Assembly: GCA_002716125.1 (NCBI GenBank)
Contig: PAZH01000007.1
Location: forward strand, 28,540-92,539
Direction of reading: 5' to 3'
From: Rhodospirillaceae bacterium
GTDB taxonomy: Bacteria > Pseudomonadota > Alphaproteobacteria > UBA8366
Length of the DNA: 64,000 nt
Shown: positions 27,766 through 35,112 of the stretch, piece after piece
Numbering within the stretch: the first letter of the stretch is position 1
Layout of the letters: each line of letters starts with the position of its first letter
The notes under the pieces: model-generated
Told to the model about the DNA's origin: nothing
Seen by the model: the letters and a program-made list of their open reading frames with translations, nothing else
Database searches by the model: none
Translations under genes and position numbers: made by a program

Positions 27766-29586
27766 TTAGTCTGCCCCGTCTTCTGCATTTGCCGATTCTC
27801 GAACGATCTCACCGCGTTGCAAAAACCGTGCGTAACTCTCTTCCGTATCTACTTCTTTCGCCGCCTGTTGCCCAAACGCCCTATGATCCACCAATTGGCG
27901 TTGATGCTGAAACTGCACCAAAATCTTCGCTACACCCTCTCGAGCCGTCTCCAACGGCGCGTCGGGGCGCGTAAATGCGCAACTTTCTAAGACGCTTTGG
28001 TCCAAAACGTGCGACAGAATCTCCGCAAATCCGCTGCTATTGAGGTGGCTATGCAGCACCTGTCCGTCAAGGTCGGGGTTTGCGGCAACGATGACATGAA
28101 GTTCTTCGCGCAATTTGTCAAGGTTTGCGTCCAATGAGACGTCGATTAACTGCTCGCCGAATTCGTCGATCAGAGCTGGGTGATTGATCAGTGCCGCCAG
28201 CAGAATTCGCTGCCAAAGCGTACTTGCCGCCGCCGCCGCCAAGTTTGTGCGCGGGCGCGTCTCTATCGGCTGGCCCCAACGCCGATTGCCTCGACCGGGT
28301 AATCCGGGGCCGCGTCGTTGGGGGGTCGTCCGTTCGTCGAATAAATTGCGGTATTGTTCGCGAACCGTCGGGTCCGCAATGCGCGACGCCTGTTGGCGAA
28401 GCCGTGCCTTAAGGCCGGCCATCCGCTCGGGCGTGTCGGTCGGGCCTGCACGTCTTTCGATATCCCAAACGACTTCGGCCAGAGGCTGGGCCGCATCCAA
28501 GATGTTGCGAAGGGCGGCGGGGCCTTGCTCTGCAAGCAAGCTATCCGGGTCTTGGCCTTCCGGGAGGAAGGCGAAGCGGATCGATTTGCCCGGCTTGAGC
28601 AGCGGCAGGGCGCGTTCCGCGGCACGGCCGGCGGCGCGCTGCCCGGCATTATCGCCATCAAAGCAGAGCACCGGTTCTTCGACGAGCTTCCAGAGCGTTT
28701 CGATCTGTTCTTCGGTGAGAGCCGTGCCCAACGGCGCCACGGCGGCTGGGAATCCGCCCCGAGAGAGCGCGATCACGTCCATATAACCTTCGGCGACGAT
28801 AACTTCCTTCGCGTCGCGGAGCGCTTCCCGCGTTCTTGCGTGATTATAAAGCGTACGTCGTTTGTCGAAGAGCGGCGTATCGCGTGAGTTCAAATACTTC
28901 GGCTCGCCATCGCCAAGGACCCGGCCGCCAAAGGCGATCACGCGGTCGCGTCGGTCGGCGATCGGAAACATGACGCGGTTGCGAAAGAAGTCGTAAGGAG
29001 CTCGGCCATCGTCCGGCGCGGTCAATAGTCCCGCTTCGAGCAGCGTTGCGTCCTCAAATCCTTGTTTCTTCAGATCGGCGGCGAGACGGCTCGGTTCGTG
29101 CCGCCGCAAGGGCGGTGCGTAGCCGAGACGAAATTTCGCAATGGTCTCCGAATCGAGGCCTCGGTTCGTGAAATAGTCGAGCGCGATTTTACCCTCGGGT
29201 CCTTGGAGTCGCTGTTGGAACCATTTTGCCGCGGCTTCGACGGCCTCCAGAAGGCCGCCCCGGCGTTTTTCGCGCTGTACCTCTTCCGGCGTCGCGCGCG
29301 GCACTTCCATACCGGCATCGCCCGCCAGACGTTCGACTGTTTCCGGAAATGTAAGATTTTCCGTTTCCATGACGAAGCTGATTGCATCGCCATGCGCGCC
29401 GCATCCGAAACAGTGGTAGAAAGCTTTGTCGTCATTCACCGTAAAGGACGGGGTGTTTTCTTTGTGGAACGGGCAAAGGCCCAAGTGCTCTTTGCCGCGG
29501 CGTTGGAGATTGACCTTCCGGCCGATCAGATCGACAAGCGACGTGCGGTTCCGCAGCTCATCGAGAAATCGATTTGGGAAGCTCAT
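27766..29586 (-). CDS. dnaG: DNA primase
   Basis: Makes RNA primers for replication at the fork with DnaB helicase. The N-terminal CHC2 zinc domain has Cys38, His41, Cys59 and Cys62 (LCPFHKENTPSF...YHCFGCG). The catalytic core includes the basic RNAP-like part and the Toprim motif VIVAEGYMDVIAL with the later Asp motif CFDGDNAG. The C-terminal 150 residues form the variable DnaB-interacting domain. The 606-residue length is ordinary. It lies upstream of rpoD on the same strand and downstream of the yqeY/gatB-like gene. Confidence 0.97.
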   Translation of the reverse strand: MSFPNRFLDELRNRTSLVDLIGRKVNLQRRGKEHLGLCPFHKENTPSFTVNDDKAFYHCFGCGAHGDAISFVMETENLTFPETVERLAGDAGMEVPRATPEEVQREKRRGGLLEAVEAAAKWFQQRLQGPEGKIALDYFTNRGLDSETIAKFRLGYAPPLRRHEPSRLAADLKKQGFEDATLLEAGLLTAPDDGRAPYDFFRNRVMFPIADRRDRVIAFGGRVLGDGEPKYLNSRDTPLFDKRRTLYNHARTREALRDAKEVIVAEGYMDVIALSRGGFPAAVAPLGTALTEEQIETLWKLVEEPVLCFDGDNAGQRAAGRAAERALPLLKPGKSIRFAFLPEGQDPDSLLAEQGPAALRNILDAAQPLAEVVWDIERRAGPTDTPERMAGLKARLRQQASRIADPTVREQYRNLFDERTTPQRRGPGLPGRGNRRWGQPIETRPRTNLAAAAASTLWQRILLAALINHPALIDEFGEQLIDVSLDANLDKLREELHVIVAANPDLDGQVLHSHLNSSGFAEILSHVLDQSVLESCAFTRPDAPLETAREGVAKILVQFQHQRQLVDHRAFGQQAAKEVDTEESYARFLQRGEIVRESANAEDGAD

Positions 29587-29725
29587 CGTTTCAACCGGCG
29601 CCTTTCGCGTGCAACCGCTCGATGTGGGTAACCGCGCGGTGATTGGGTCTTAGGGCCAGGGTGACTCAATTCTATCCGATGGCGGCGGGAGACGGAAGAA
29701 AATGTCGTCCTGTTGGCTCCAATTA

Positions 29726-30181
29726 TTAGGACAGCGCGGCCTTCGCCATTGCGCCGGCCTTGCCGAAATCCATTTCGCCGGGATGGCGCTCTCTTAAGGT
29801 GGACATCACCATCCCCATTTCCTTCAAGCCGCTTGCTCCGGTCTCCTCGATGATCGCGCTGACAGCCGCTTTGATGGCGTCTTCATCCATTTGCGCCGGC
29901 AGGAACCGTTCAATGACATCGATTTCACGCGCTTCACGGTCCGCCAACTCCTGGCGGCCGCCCTTCTGATACATATCAATGCTCTCGCGGCGTTGCTTGA
30001 TCATTGTCTGGAGCAATTCGCGAATAATGTCGTCGTCGACCGGGTCTTCGCCACCCTTGCCGCGAGCGGCGATATCGCGCTCCTTAATCGCGGCCAAAAT
30101 CAGCCGTACGGTCGCCACCGTGCAACTGTCTTTCCCCTTTAGGCCTTCTTTCAATGCCGTGTCGAGCTGCTCGCGCAGCAT
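29726..30181 (-). CDS. GatB/YqeY domain protein
   Basis: A small cytoplasmic protein (about 151 residues) with the YqeY fold, homologous to the tail domain of the amidotransferase subunit GatB, which binds tRNA. Seen: REQLDTALKEGLKGKD, TVRLILAAIKERDIAARGKG and the terminal GMVMSTLRERHPGEMDFGKA. The role of free-standing YqeY is unsettled. The ORF track starts at 30202 (MDVGGQD), but the ATG at 30181 has GGGGGG about six bases ahead, so I prefer it. It is commonly found next to dnaG and rpoD, as here, facing carA. Confidence 0.9.
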   Translation of the reverse strand: MLREQLDTALKEGLKGKDSCTVATVRLILAAIKERDIAARGKGGEDPVDDDIIRELLQTMIKQRRESIDMYQKGGRQELADREAREIDVIERFLPAQMDEDAIKAAVSAIIEETGASGLKEMGMVMSTLRERHPGEMDFGKAGAMAKAALS

Positions 30182-30302
30182 GTCTTGCCCCCCAACATCC
30201 ATTGGCGATAAGCGCAGACGGTACTAGAACACGGAATTCAAAGCAATCAGATAAAATATCGTAATATATTGATATTAAACAATATTTTTATTATATTCGT
30301 GC

Positions 30303-30331
30303 TTGACGACGGCATGCCTTTTGCTTAAAAA
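30303..30331 (+). promoter_or_regulatory. Putative carA promoter in the yqeY-carA divergent region
   Basis: TTGACG (five of six -35 matches), 17 bases, TAAAAA (four of six -10 matches), about 100 bases before the carA ATG. The AT-rich DNA just left of it contains the inverted repeat ATATTG-N8-CAATAT (30266-30285), which could be a regulator site, though AT-rich sequence gives such repeats by chance. Confidence 0.5.
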
Positions 30332-30429
30332 TCGACCTCATTCGCCAGCGGAATTCATTCCGCCAACGCCCGGATGGGCCGAACGGGTTGATCCCAAACG
30401 GTTTTCCAGGCGCGAGGAGAGTTACACCC

Positions 30430-31599
30430 ATGTCCGACTCGATGCCGCGTAGCCAAACGCCGCCAGAAAATGCGACAGCCGCCTTGGTTTTGGGCGACGG
30501 AACCGTCTTCTGGGGCCAAGGCGTGGGCGCCGAAGGCAGCGCCGTCGGGGAGGTGTGCTTTAACACCTCTTTGACCGGGTATCAGGAAATCATGACCGAC
30601 CCCTCCTATGCGGGTCAGATCATCACATTCACCTTTCCGCATATCGGGAATGTCGGCACAAACGATGAAGACATCGAAACGACGACGCCGGCCGCGCGCG
30701 GTTGCGTGCTCAGGGCGGATATCACCGATCCGGCTAATTGGCGTTCGGTGCGTCATTACGATGAGTGGCTTCGCAGCAATGGCCTATCCGGCATTGCCGG
30801 CGTCGACACGCGCCAACTCACGCGGCGTATCCGCGATCTCGGTGCGCCACACGCCACGATATGCAATGCCCCAGACGGTCAATTCGATATTCCGGCGCTA
30901 CAGGCGCAGGCGGCCGATTGGCCCGGCCTAGAAGGGATGGATCTCGCCAAGGATGTGAGCTGTCGCCAGACCTATACCTGGGATGAGACCAATTGGGTGC
31001 TTGGCCAAGGGTACGGCAAACAGACCGATCCGAAATTTCAGGTCGTCGCCGTCGATTTCGGCGCCAAGCGCAATATTTTGCGCTGCCTCGCCAGCCTCGG
31101 CTGTAAGGTGACGGTGGTGTCGGCCAATGCGACGGCGGAAGACGTACTCGGGCACAAACCGGATGGAATCTTTCTCTCGAACGGGCCGGGCGATCCCGCC
31201 GCGACCGGCGAATACGCCGTGCCGATGATCAAATCGGTTCTCGAATCGGGGTTGCCGATCTTCGGAATCTGCCTCGGCCATCAAATGTTGGCGCTGGCTT
31301 TGGGTGCGACGACCGAGAAGATGCATCACGGCCACCGGGGTGCCAATCATCCGGTCAAAGACTTGGAGACCGGCAAGGTCGAGATTACCAGTCAGAACCA
31401 CGGATTCGTCGTCGTGCCCGATTCGCTGCCGGATAATGTCGAGATGACGCATGTGTCGCTCTTCGACGGCACGCTCGAAGGCATCGCGCTCCGCGACCGA
31501 CCCGTCTTCAGCGTACAGCACCATCCGGAAGCTTCCCCGGGCCCGCAGGACAGTCACTACCTGTTCGACCGTTTCATCGGCCTGATGGAAAGCCGTTAG
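30430..31599 (+). CDS. carA: Carbamoyl-phosphate synthase small (glutaminase) subunit
   Basis: Hydrolyses glutamine and channels ammonia to CarB for carbamoyl phosphate, feeding arginine and pyrimidine synthesis. The N-terminal CarA domain (ALVLGDGTVFWGQGVG, FNTSLTGYQEIMTDPSY) is followed by a class I glutaminase domain with Cys in GICLGHQMLALALG and His-x-Glu in VQHHPEASPGP. The ORF track starts at 30388; the ATG at 30430 (MSDSMPRSQ) follows GAGGAGAG and gives about 389 residues, the family norm. The usual partner carB is not downstream; the next gene is an unrelated CMD protein. Confidence 0.97.
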   Translation: MSDSMPRSQTPPENATAALVLGDGTVFWGQGVGAEGSAVGEVCFNTSLTGYQEIMTDPSYAGQIITFTFPHIGNVGTNDEDIETTTPAARGCVLRADITDPANWRSVRHYDEWLRSNGLSGIAGVDTRQLTRRIRDLGAPHATICNAPDGQFDIPALQAQAADWPGLEGMDLAKDVSCRQTYTWDETNWVLGQGYGKQTDPKFQVVAVDFGAKRNILRCLASLGCKVTVVSANATAEDVLGHKPDGIFLSNGPGDPAATGEYAVPMIKSVLESGLPIFGICLGHQMLALALGATTEKMHHGHRGANHPVKDLETGKVEITSQNHGFVVVPDSLPDNVEMTHVSLFDGTLEGIALRDRPVFSVQHHPEASPGPQDSHYLFDRFIGLMESR

Positions 31600-31685
31600 C
31601 GCGATCTCGGGTATTTCGAGACCGGCCAATCGCCCTAGGTAATGTTCCAAGACACTGATGGAACTTCCGATGGGACCGAATTGCC

Positions 31686-32234
31686 ATGGCTCGCCTGCCT
31701 TATCTCGATAAAGAAGACCTGAAGCCCGAAGACCAAGAGCTTTTAGCGCGCGGTATCAATCTGCAGAAGATCCTGGTGCACAGCCCGGGCGCGACCCGTG
31801 CGCATGGGGCGATGGGGCAATACATACGGTATGGCTCGACGATGGACGCGCGGCTGCGAGAGATGGCCATCTTGCAAGTCGGCTGGTTGGCGAAGAGCCC
31901 TTACGAGTGGTCGCACCACGTCAAAATCGGCTTCGATTTCGGCGTCTCCGAGGACGACATCCGGAACCTCATTGCGGAGAGTGCAGGCACGGATACCGAT
32001 CTCGCACCGATCGACAAGGCGGTCTTGCGGGCGGCGCGTGAGATGACGCTGGATGGCAAGGTCGCGGACGATACCTACGCTGCGCTGGCGGATCACTTCT
32101 CAAACGAACACTTGATCGATCTGTTGGTGACAATGGCTTTCTATAACGCCGTCGTTCGTTTCCTTGCCTCGACCGAAATGGACGTTGAAGAAAGTTACCA
32201 GCCTTATCTCGACCAATTTCCCTTGCCGGACTAA
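31686..32234 (+). CDS. Carboxymuconolactone decarboxylase-family protein
   Basis: A 182-residue helical AhpD/CMD-like protein: QYIRYGSTMDARLREMAILQVGWLAKSPYEWSHHVKIG. The CxxC pair of AhpD peroxidase types is absent and the motif is SPYEWSHH, as in the decarboxylase-like branch with Glu and His. The reaction is not predictable from the family, which includes decarboxylases and lactone- or peroxide-acting proteins. It is cytoplasmic and first of three closely spaced genes with the citryl-CoA lyase-like gene (28 bases later) and the epimerase-like gene (12 bases further). Confidence 0.85.
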   Translation: MARLPYLDKEDLKPEDQELLARGINLQKILVHSPGATRAHGAMGQYIRYGSTMDARLREMAILQVGWLAKSPYEWSHHVKIGFDFGVSEDDIRNLIAESAGTDTDLAPIDKAVLRAAREMTLDGKVADDTYAALADHFSNEHLIDLLVTMAFYNAVVRFLASTEMDVEESYQPYLDQFPLPD

Positions 32235-32262
32235 CGGACCCCCATAGAAAGGAACCGATATC

Positions 32263-33054
32263 ATGCTGATCGGAAAACCCGGACCTCTTAAAAGCGGTAT
32301 CTGTACGGCCGACGAAGCGAGCATCACAGTGCGCGGCCGTGATCTTTGTAACGATCTCATGGGCGGCATGGGATCGACGGAATTCTTTTTGCTGCATCTG
32401 ACCGGTAAGCCGGCAACACCGGATCAGGTCTTCTTTATGGATGCAATGCTGGTCGGCTTGGCCGAGCACGGGATGGTGCCTTGCGTGCAGGCGGCGCGGA
32501 TGACGCTTGCCGCCGCGCCGGAAGCGCTGCAGGGAGCTGTCGCTGTTGGCATCAATGGTGCCGGTTCGGTGATCCTCGGTGCCGCGGAGAACGCCGGCGT
32601 CCTGTTGAGCCGGGGCGTCGCCGAGATGGAAGAGAAGGGCGAGACAGCGGCCGAAGCCGCGAAGCGGATTGCGGAAGAGCTACGTGCCGGACGCAAAGCG
32701 GTGCCTGGATTTGGCCATCCGCTGCACCGGCCGGACGATCCGCGCGCCACCCGTCTCCTCGAGTTGGCGCACGAGCGTGGCGTCGTCGGTCGTCACACCG
32801 AGTTCCTGGAGGCGCTGGCTCCGGCGGTCGATGCGGCATGGGGACGGCATCTGCCGATCAACATTAACGGGACGATCGCTTCAATCATGCTCGATCTGGA
32901 TTTTCCGATGCAGGCGCTCAAAGGCGTGCCGATCCTGGCAAGGACCATTGGGCTCCTGGGCCACCTCTATGAAGAAACCCAACGGCCCATGGGCTTTTTG
33001 CTCTCCCATCATGCAGAGGCCGAGGTGGAGTACGATGGTGGGGAAGTGGGCTAG
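32263..33054 (+). CDS. Citrate synthase-superfamily protein, citryl-CoA lyase-like
   Basis: A short (263 residues) citrate-synthase-fold protein with the catalytic-region pattern VPGFGHPLHRPDDPRA and the helix GVPILARTIGLLGHLYEE. Full citrate synthases have about 420 residues; this size matches the citryl-CoA lyase/CcsB-like group, which splits citryl-CoA to acetyl-CoA and oxaloacetate, or does related aldol chemistry. Whether it uses citryl-CoA or another CoA-linked aldol is unknown. It is placed between the CMD gene and the NAD-dependent epimerase gene, so the three likely act together in a catabolic route. Confidence 0.82.
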   Translation: MLIGKPGPLKSGICTADEASITVRGRDLCNDLMGGMGSTEFFLLHLTGKPATPDQVFFMDAMLVGLAEHGMVPCVQAARMTLAAAPEALQGAVAVGINGAGSVILGAAENAGVLLSRGVAEMEEKGETAAEAAKRIAEELRAGRKAVPGFGHPLHRPDDPRATRLLELAHERGVVGRHTEFLEALAPAVDAAWGRHLPININGTIASIMLDLDFPMQALKGVPILARTIGLLGHLYEETQRPMGFLLSHHAEAEVEYDGGEVG

Positions 33055-33066
33055 GAGCAGAACGAT

Positions 33067-33987
33067 ATGTCGTCGAAAGCGATCCTGATCACCGGTGCCT
33101 GCGGACTCGTCGGCGCGCCGCTCACAAAACTGCTGACCAGGCGGGGCGACCGCGTGGTCGGTCTCGACCCCGCAGAGGCGCCGGAGGAACTGGAAGGTTT
33201 CACGCATATTCGGGAAGGGTTCGGCGATTACGACATGCTGGCCGGCCTGCTGCGGGATCACGATGTCGGTAAGATCGTGCATGGGGGCGGCATCTCCGGG
33301 CCGATGCTGGCGAGGGACACGCCGCACCACATCAACCAGGTGAATTTGATCTCCACCATCGATTTGGCGGAGGCCGCCTATCGGCACGGAGTCGAGAGGT
33401 TCGTTTATTGCTCGTCCGGTTCCGCCTATGGGGTCACGCCGGAATCCCCGGTGACCGAAGAGACGCCCTTCCGTCCGACGTCGGTTTACGGTGCGACCAA
33501 GGCGGCCTCGGACCTCGTGCTGATGGCCTATCGCGACGAATACGACCTCGACGTGGTCGGCTTACGTTATTCCTCGGTCTATGGGCCGCGCCGCGCGACC
33601 GATTGTGCGATCCGCACGATGATCGAAGACGCGATGGCCGGCCGGGCGACGACGCTCGATTGGGGAGCGGGCGAGTTCTGGCCCTTCGTCTATGTCGGCG
33701 ACATCGTCGATGCGACGGCCGCCGCCCTCGACGCACCGAAGACGCCGCAATACGCCTACAATGTGGCCGGACCTGATATGCCGGCGGTGCAACGGATCGC
33801 CGAGCTTGTCTTCGAATCGTTCCCGAACGCGTCGATCGAGCTGGGCAGCGACCCGCGCCGCGACAAACGCGTCCGCTTCGATCTGAGTGCTGCGGCGCGC
33901 GATCTGAACTGGACGCCCAAGTGGGACATCGAGCGCGGCGTGAGGACCTATATCGAATGGTTTCTCGCCAATCGCCCGAACGCCTGA
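33067..33987 (+). CDS. NAD-dependent epimerase/dehydratase family protein
   Basis: An extended short-chain dehydrogenase of 306 residues with the NAD motif TGACGLVGAPLT (residues 8-19), the Ser of CSSGSAYG and the YxxxK catalytic pair in SVYGATKAASD. The family interconverts nucleotide sugars or oxidises sugar and lactone substrates. The C-terminal part (FDLSAAARDLNWTPKWDIERGVRTYI) is typical of sugar epimerases. Given its partners (CMD and citryl-CoA lyase-like) a non-nucleotide-sugar substrate is quite possible. It lies 12 bases after the lyase-like gene; third gene of the run. Confidence 0.88.
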   Translation: MSSKAILITGACGLVGAPLTKLLTRRGDRVVGLDPAEAPEELEGFTHIREGFGDYDMLAGLLRDHDVGKIVHGGGISGPMLARDTPHHINQVNLISTIDLAEAAYRHGVERFVYCSSGSAYGVTPESPVTEETPFRPTSVYGATKAASDLVLMAYRDEYDLDVVGLRYSSVYGPRRATDCAIRTMIEDAMAGRATTLDWGAGEFWPFVYVGDIVDATAAALDAPKTPQYAYNVAGPDMPAVQRIAELVFESFPNASIELGSDPRRDKRVRFDLSAAARDLNWTPKWDIERGVRTYIEWFLANRPNA

Positions 33988-34072
33988 ACATGCCCGTAAA
34001 GGGACATGACGCGAGAGGCTACCGGCGTTAAGTTGGACGGCAAAATCTTCCCTGGAAAGAAGCGAGCGAAAT

Positions 34073-34699
34073 ATGAGCCAGCAACCGGGCCAAATGTCGG
34101 TCGAGAGAGCGACGGAAACCCTCTTCCCCACCGTCATCCAGATCAGTCAGCTGTCCAATGCGACAGAATTCAACAAGGACCTGATGCAGAAGGTTGCCAA
34201 GCTGCGCAAGGAAACGCCGAACGGTCGCCCGGACAGCTGGACGTCCAGCGTTTATACCACGTTGAATACCGCCGATCAGTTGCACCTAATGCCGGAATTC
34301 GCGGAACTTGCTTCCGCCATTATGGGTGAAGCGAACTCCTTCGCCGACACGTTGAATCTTGCCCACAACCAATATCCGCTCCGGATTAAAGACTGTTGGG
34401 TCAATATCTACGGCCCGAAGGATGGGCAGGAGATGCACCTTCACACCAATAGTGTGATCAGCGGAAGTTATTATCTCAAGGTGCCGCAAGGCGGCTCCGG
34501 AATTGTCCTGCACTCGCCTTTCACCGATAATATGTTCGAACCGCCGCTCGCCGGCATCAACGCCCTCAACAGCGGCGCCGCCGAACTACCCGTCGAAGAA
34601 GGTATGTTCGTCCTCTTTCGCAGCTGGCTCAAACACAGCGTCCGCCCGAGCCCGGTGAAACAAGACCGCATCAGTATCTCGTTCAATCTGATGATGTAG
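34073..34699 (+). CDS. 2-oxoglutarate/Fe(II) oxygenase-like protein (TIGR02466-type)
   Basis: A 208-residue double-stranded beta-helix protein of the putative 2OG-Fe(II) oxygenase group also found in marine bacteria and phages. The iron-ligand region is EMHLHTNSVISGSYYL (His122 and His124 candidates), the distal His is in LKHSVRP (His188), and Arg199 in DRISISFN would bind the 2-oxoglutarate carboxylate. The substrate is unknown; related prolyl-hydroxylase folds act on peptides, nucleic acids or small molecules. It starts 85 bases after the epimerase and lies just before the leu leader, which has its own promoter. Confidence 0.83.
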   Translation: MSQQPGQMSVERATETLFPTVIQISQLSNATEFNKDLMQKVAKLRKETPNGRPDSWTSSVYTTLNTADQLHLMPEFAELASAIMGEANSFADTLNLAHNQYPLRIKDCWVNIYGPKDGQEMHLHTNSVISGSYYLKVPQGGSGIVLHSPFTDNMFEPPLAGINALNSGAAELPVEEGMFVLFRSWLKHSVRPSPVKQDRISISFNLMM

Positions 34700-34724
34700 A
34701 GGCGCGTCCGGCTGTCATTCCCCC

Positions 34725-34754
34725 TTGCCCTTTGCCCTCAATCCCGCCTAATAT
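34725..34754 (+). promoter_or_regulatory. Putative leu-leader promoter
   Basis: TTGCCC, 18 bases, TAATAT, nine bases before the ATG of the leader peptide. Each hexamer matches consensus at four of six positions. The predicted start falls at or within a few bases of the leader ATG, leaving no room for a Shine-Dalgarno site. The promoter call is by eye. Confidence 0.5.
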
Positions 34755-34763
34755 CCGCGCGCT

Positions 34764-34820
34764 ATGACGAAATTGACCACCATTCGGCTTCTTGGCCTTC
34801 GACTTATCGGCCCGGCGTAA
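34764..34820 (+). CDS. leuL: Leucine leader peptide (attenuator), 18 residues
   Basis: The frame reads M-T-K-L-T-T-I-R-L-L-G-L-R-L-I-G-P-A then TAA, missing from the ORF track because of its size. Five of 18 codons are Leu (one TTG, four CTT) and two are Ile, a pattern typical of a ribosome-stalling attenuator for branched-chain amino acid genes. leuA follows 292 bases later on the same strand. No Shine-Dalgarno precedes it; with the promoter ending at 34754 the message may be leaderless, as described for trpL in some alphaproteobacteria. Seen: the frame and leucine codons. Inferred: the attenuation role and leaderless start. Confidence 0.75.
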   Translation: MTKLTTIRLLGLRLIGPA

Positions 34821-35112
34821 CTGCGTCGGGGCGTCCGGCTGCGTGGCCGGGCAAGGATAAGAGAAGAACAAGTCGAAAGGGATGGTCGGAAGATGATCGT
34901 CGAGAAATCACACAAGAATAACACACACAGGGATCGGACCGCTTTTGTTCGGGGGATTTCTGATGGCATTTCGTATTCCACCGCGTTGCAACGTCAGCTG
35001 CGACTTAGCGGCGGCTATCGGGCCTGATCGCGGCTGCCCGATGGCTGTATTTGCGCCGCTCGCAAACGAGACTACACAGCAACGCTAAAAGATATTTTCA
35101 GGAGTAAGACCC
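34821..35112 (+). promoter_or_regulatory. leuA leader RNA, with alternative stems
   Basis: No gene is seen here. GCCCGGC at 34810-34816, overlapping the end of the leader peptide, can pair with GCCGGGC at 34846-34852. The latter can instead pair with CCGGC at 34835-34839, so the two hairpins exclude each other and could respond to ribosome position. Further on, AGCGGCG (35007-35013) pairs with CGCCGCT (35054-35060) enclosing ATCGGGC/GCCCGAT (35017-35023 and 35036-35042). I found no stem followed by a clear T-tract, so a Rho-independent terminator is not evident by eye. An AGGAG ribosome site for leuA is at about 35100. Confidence 0.5.
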
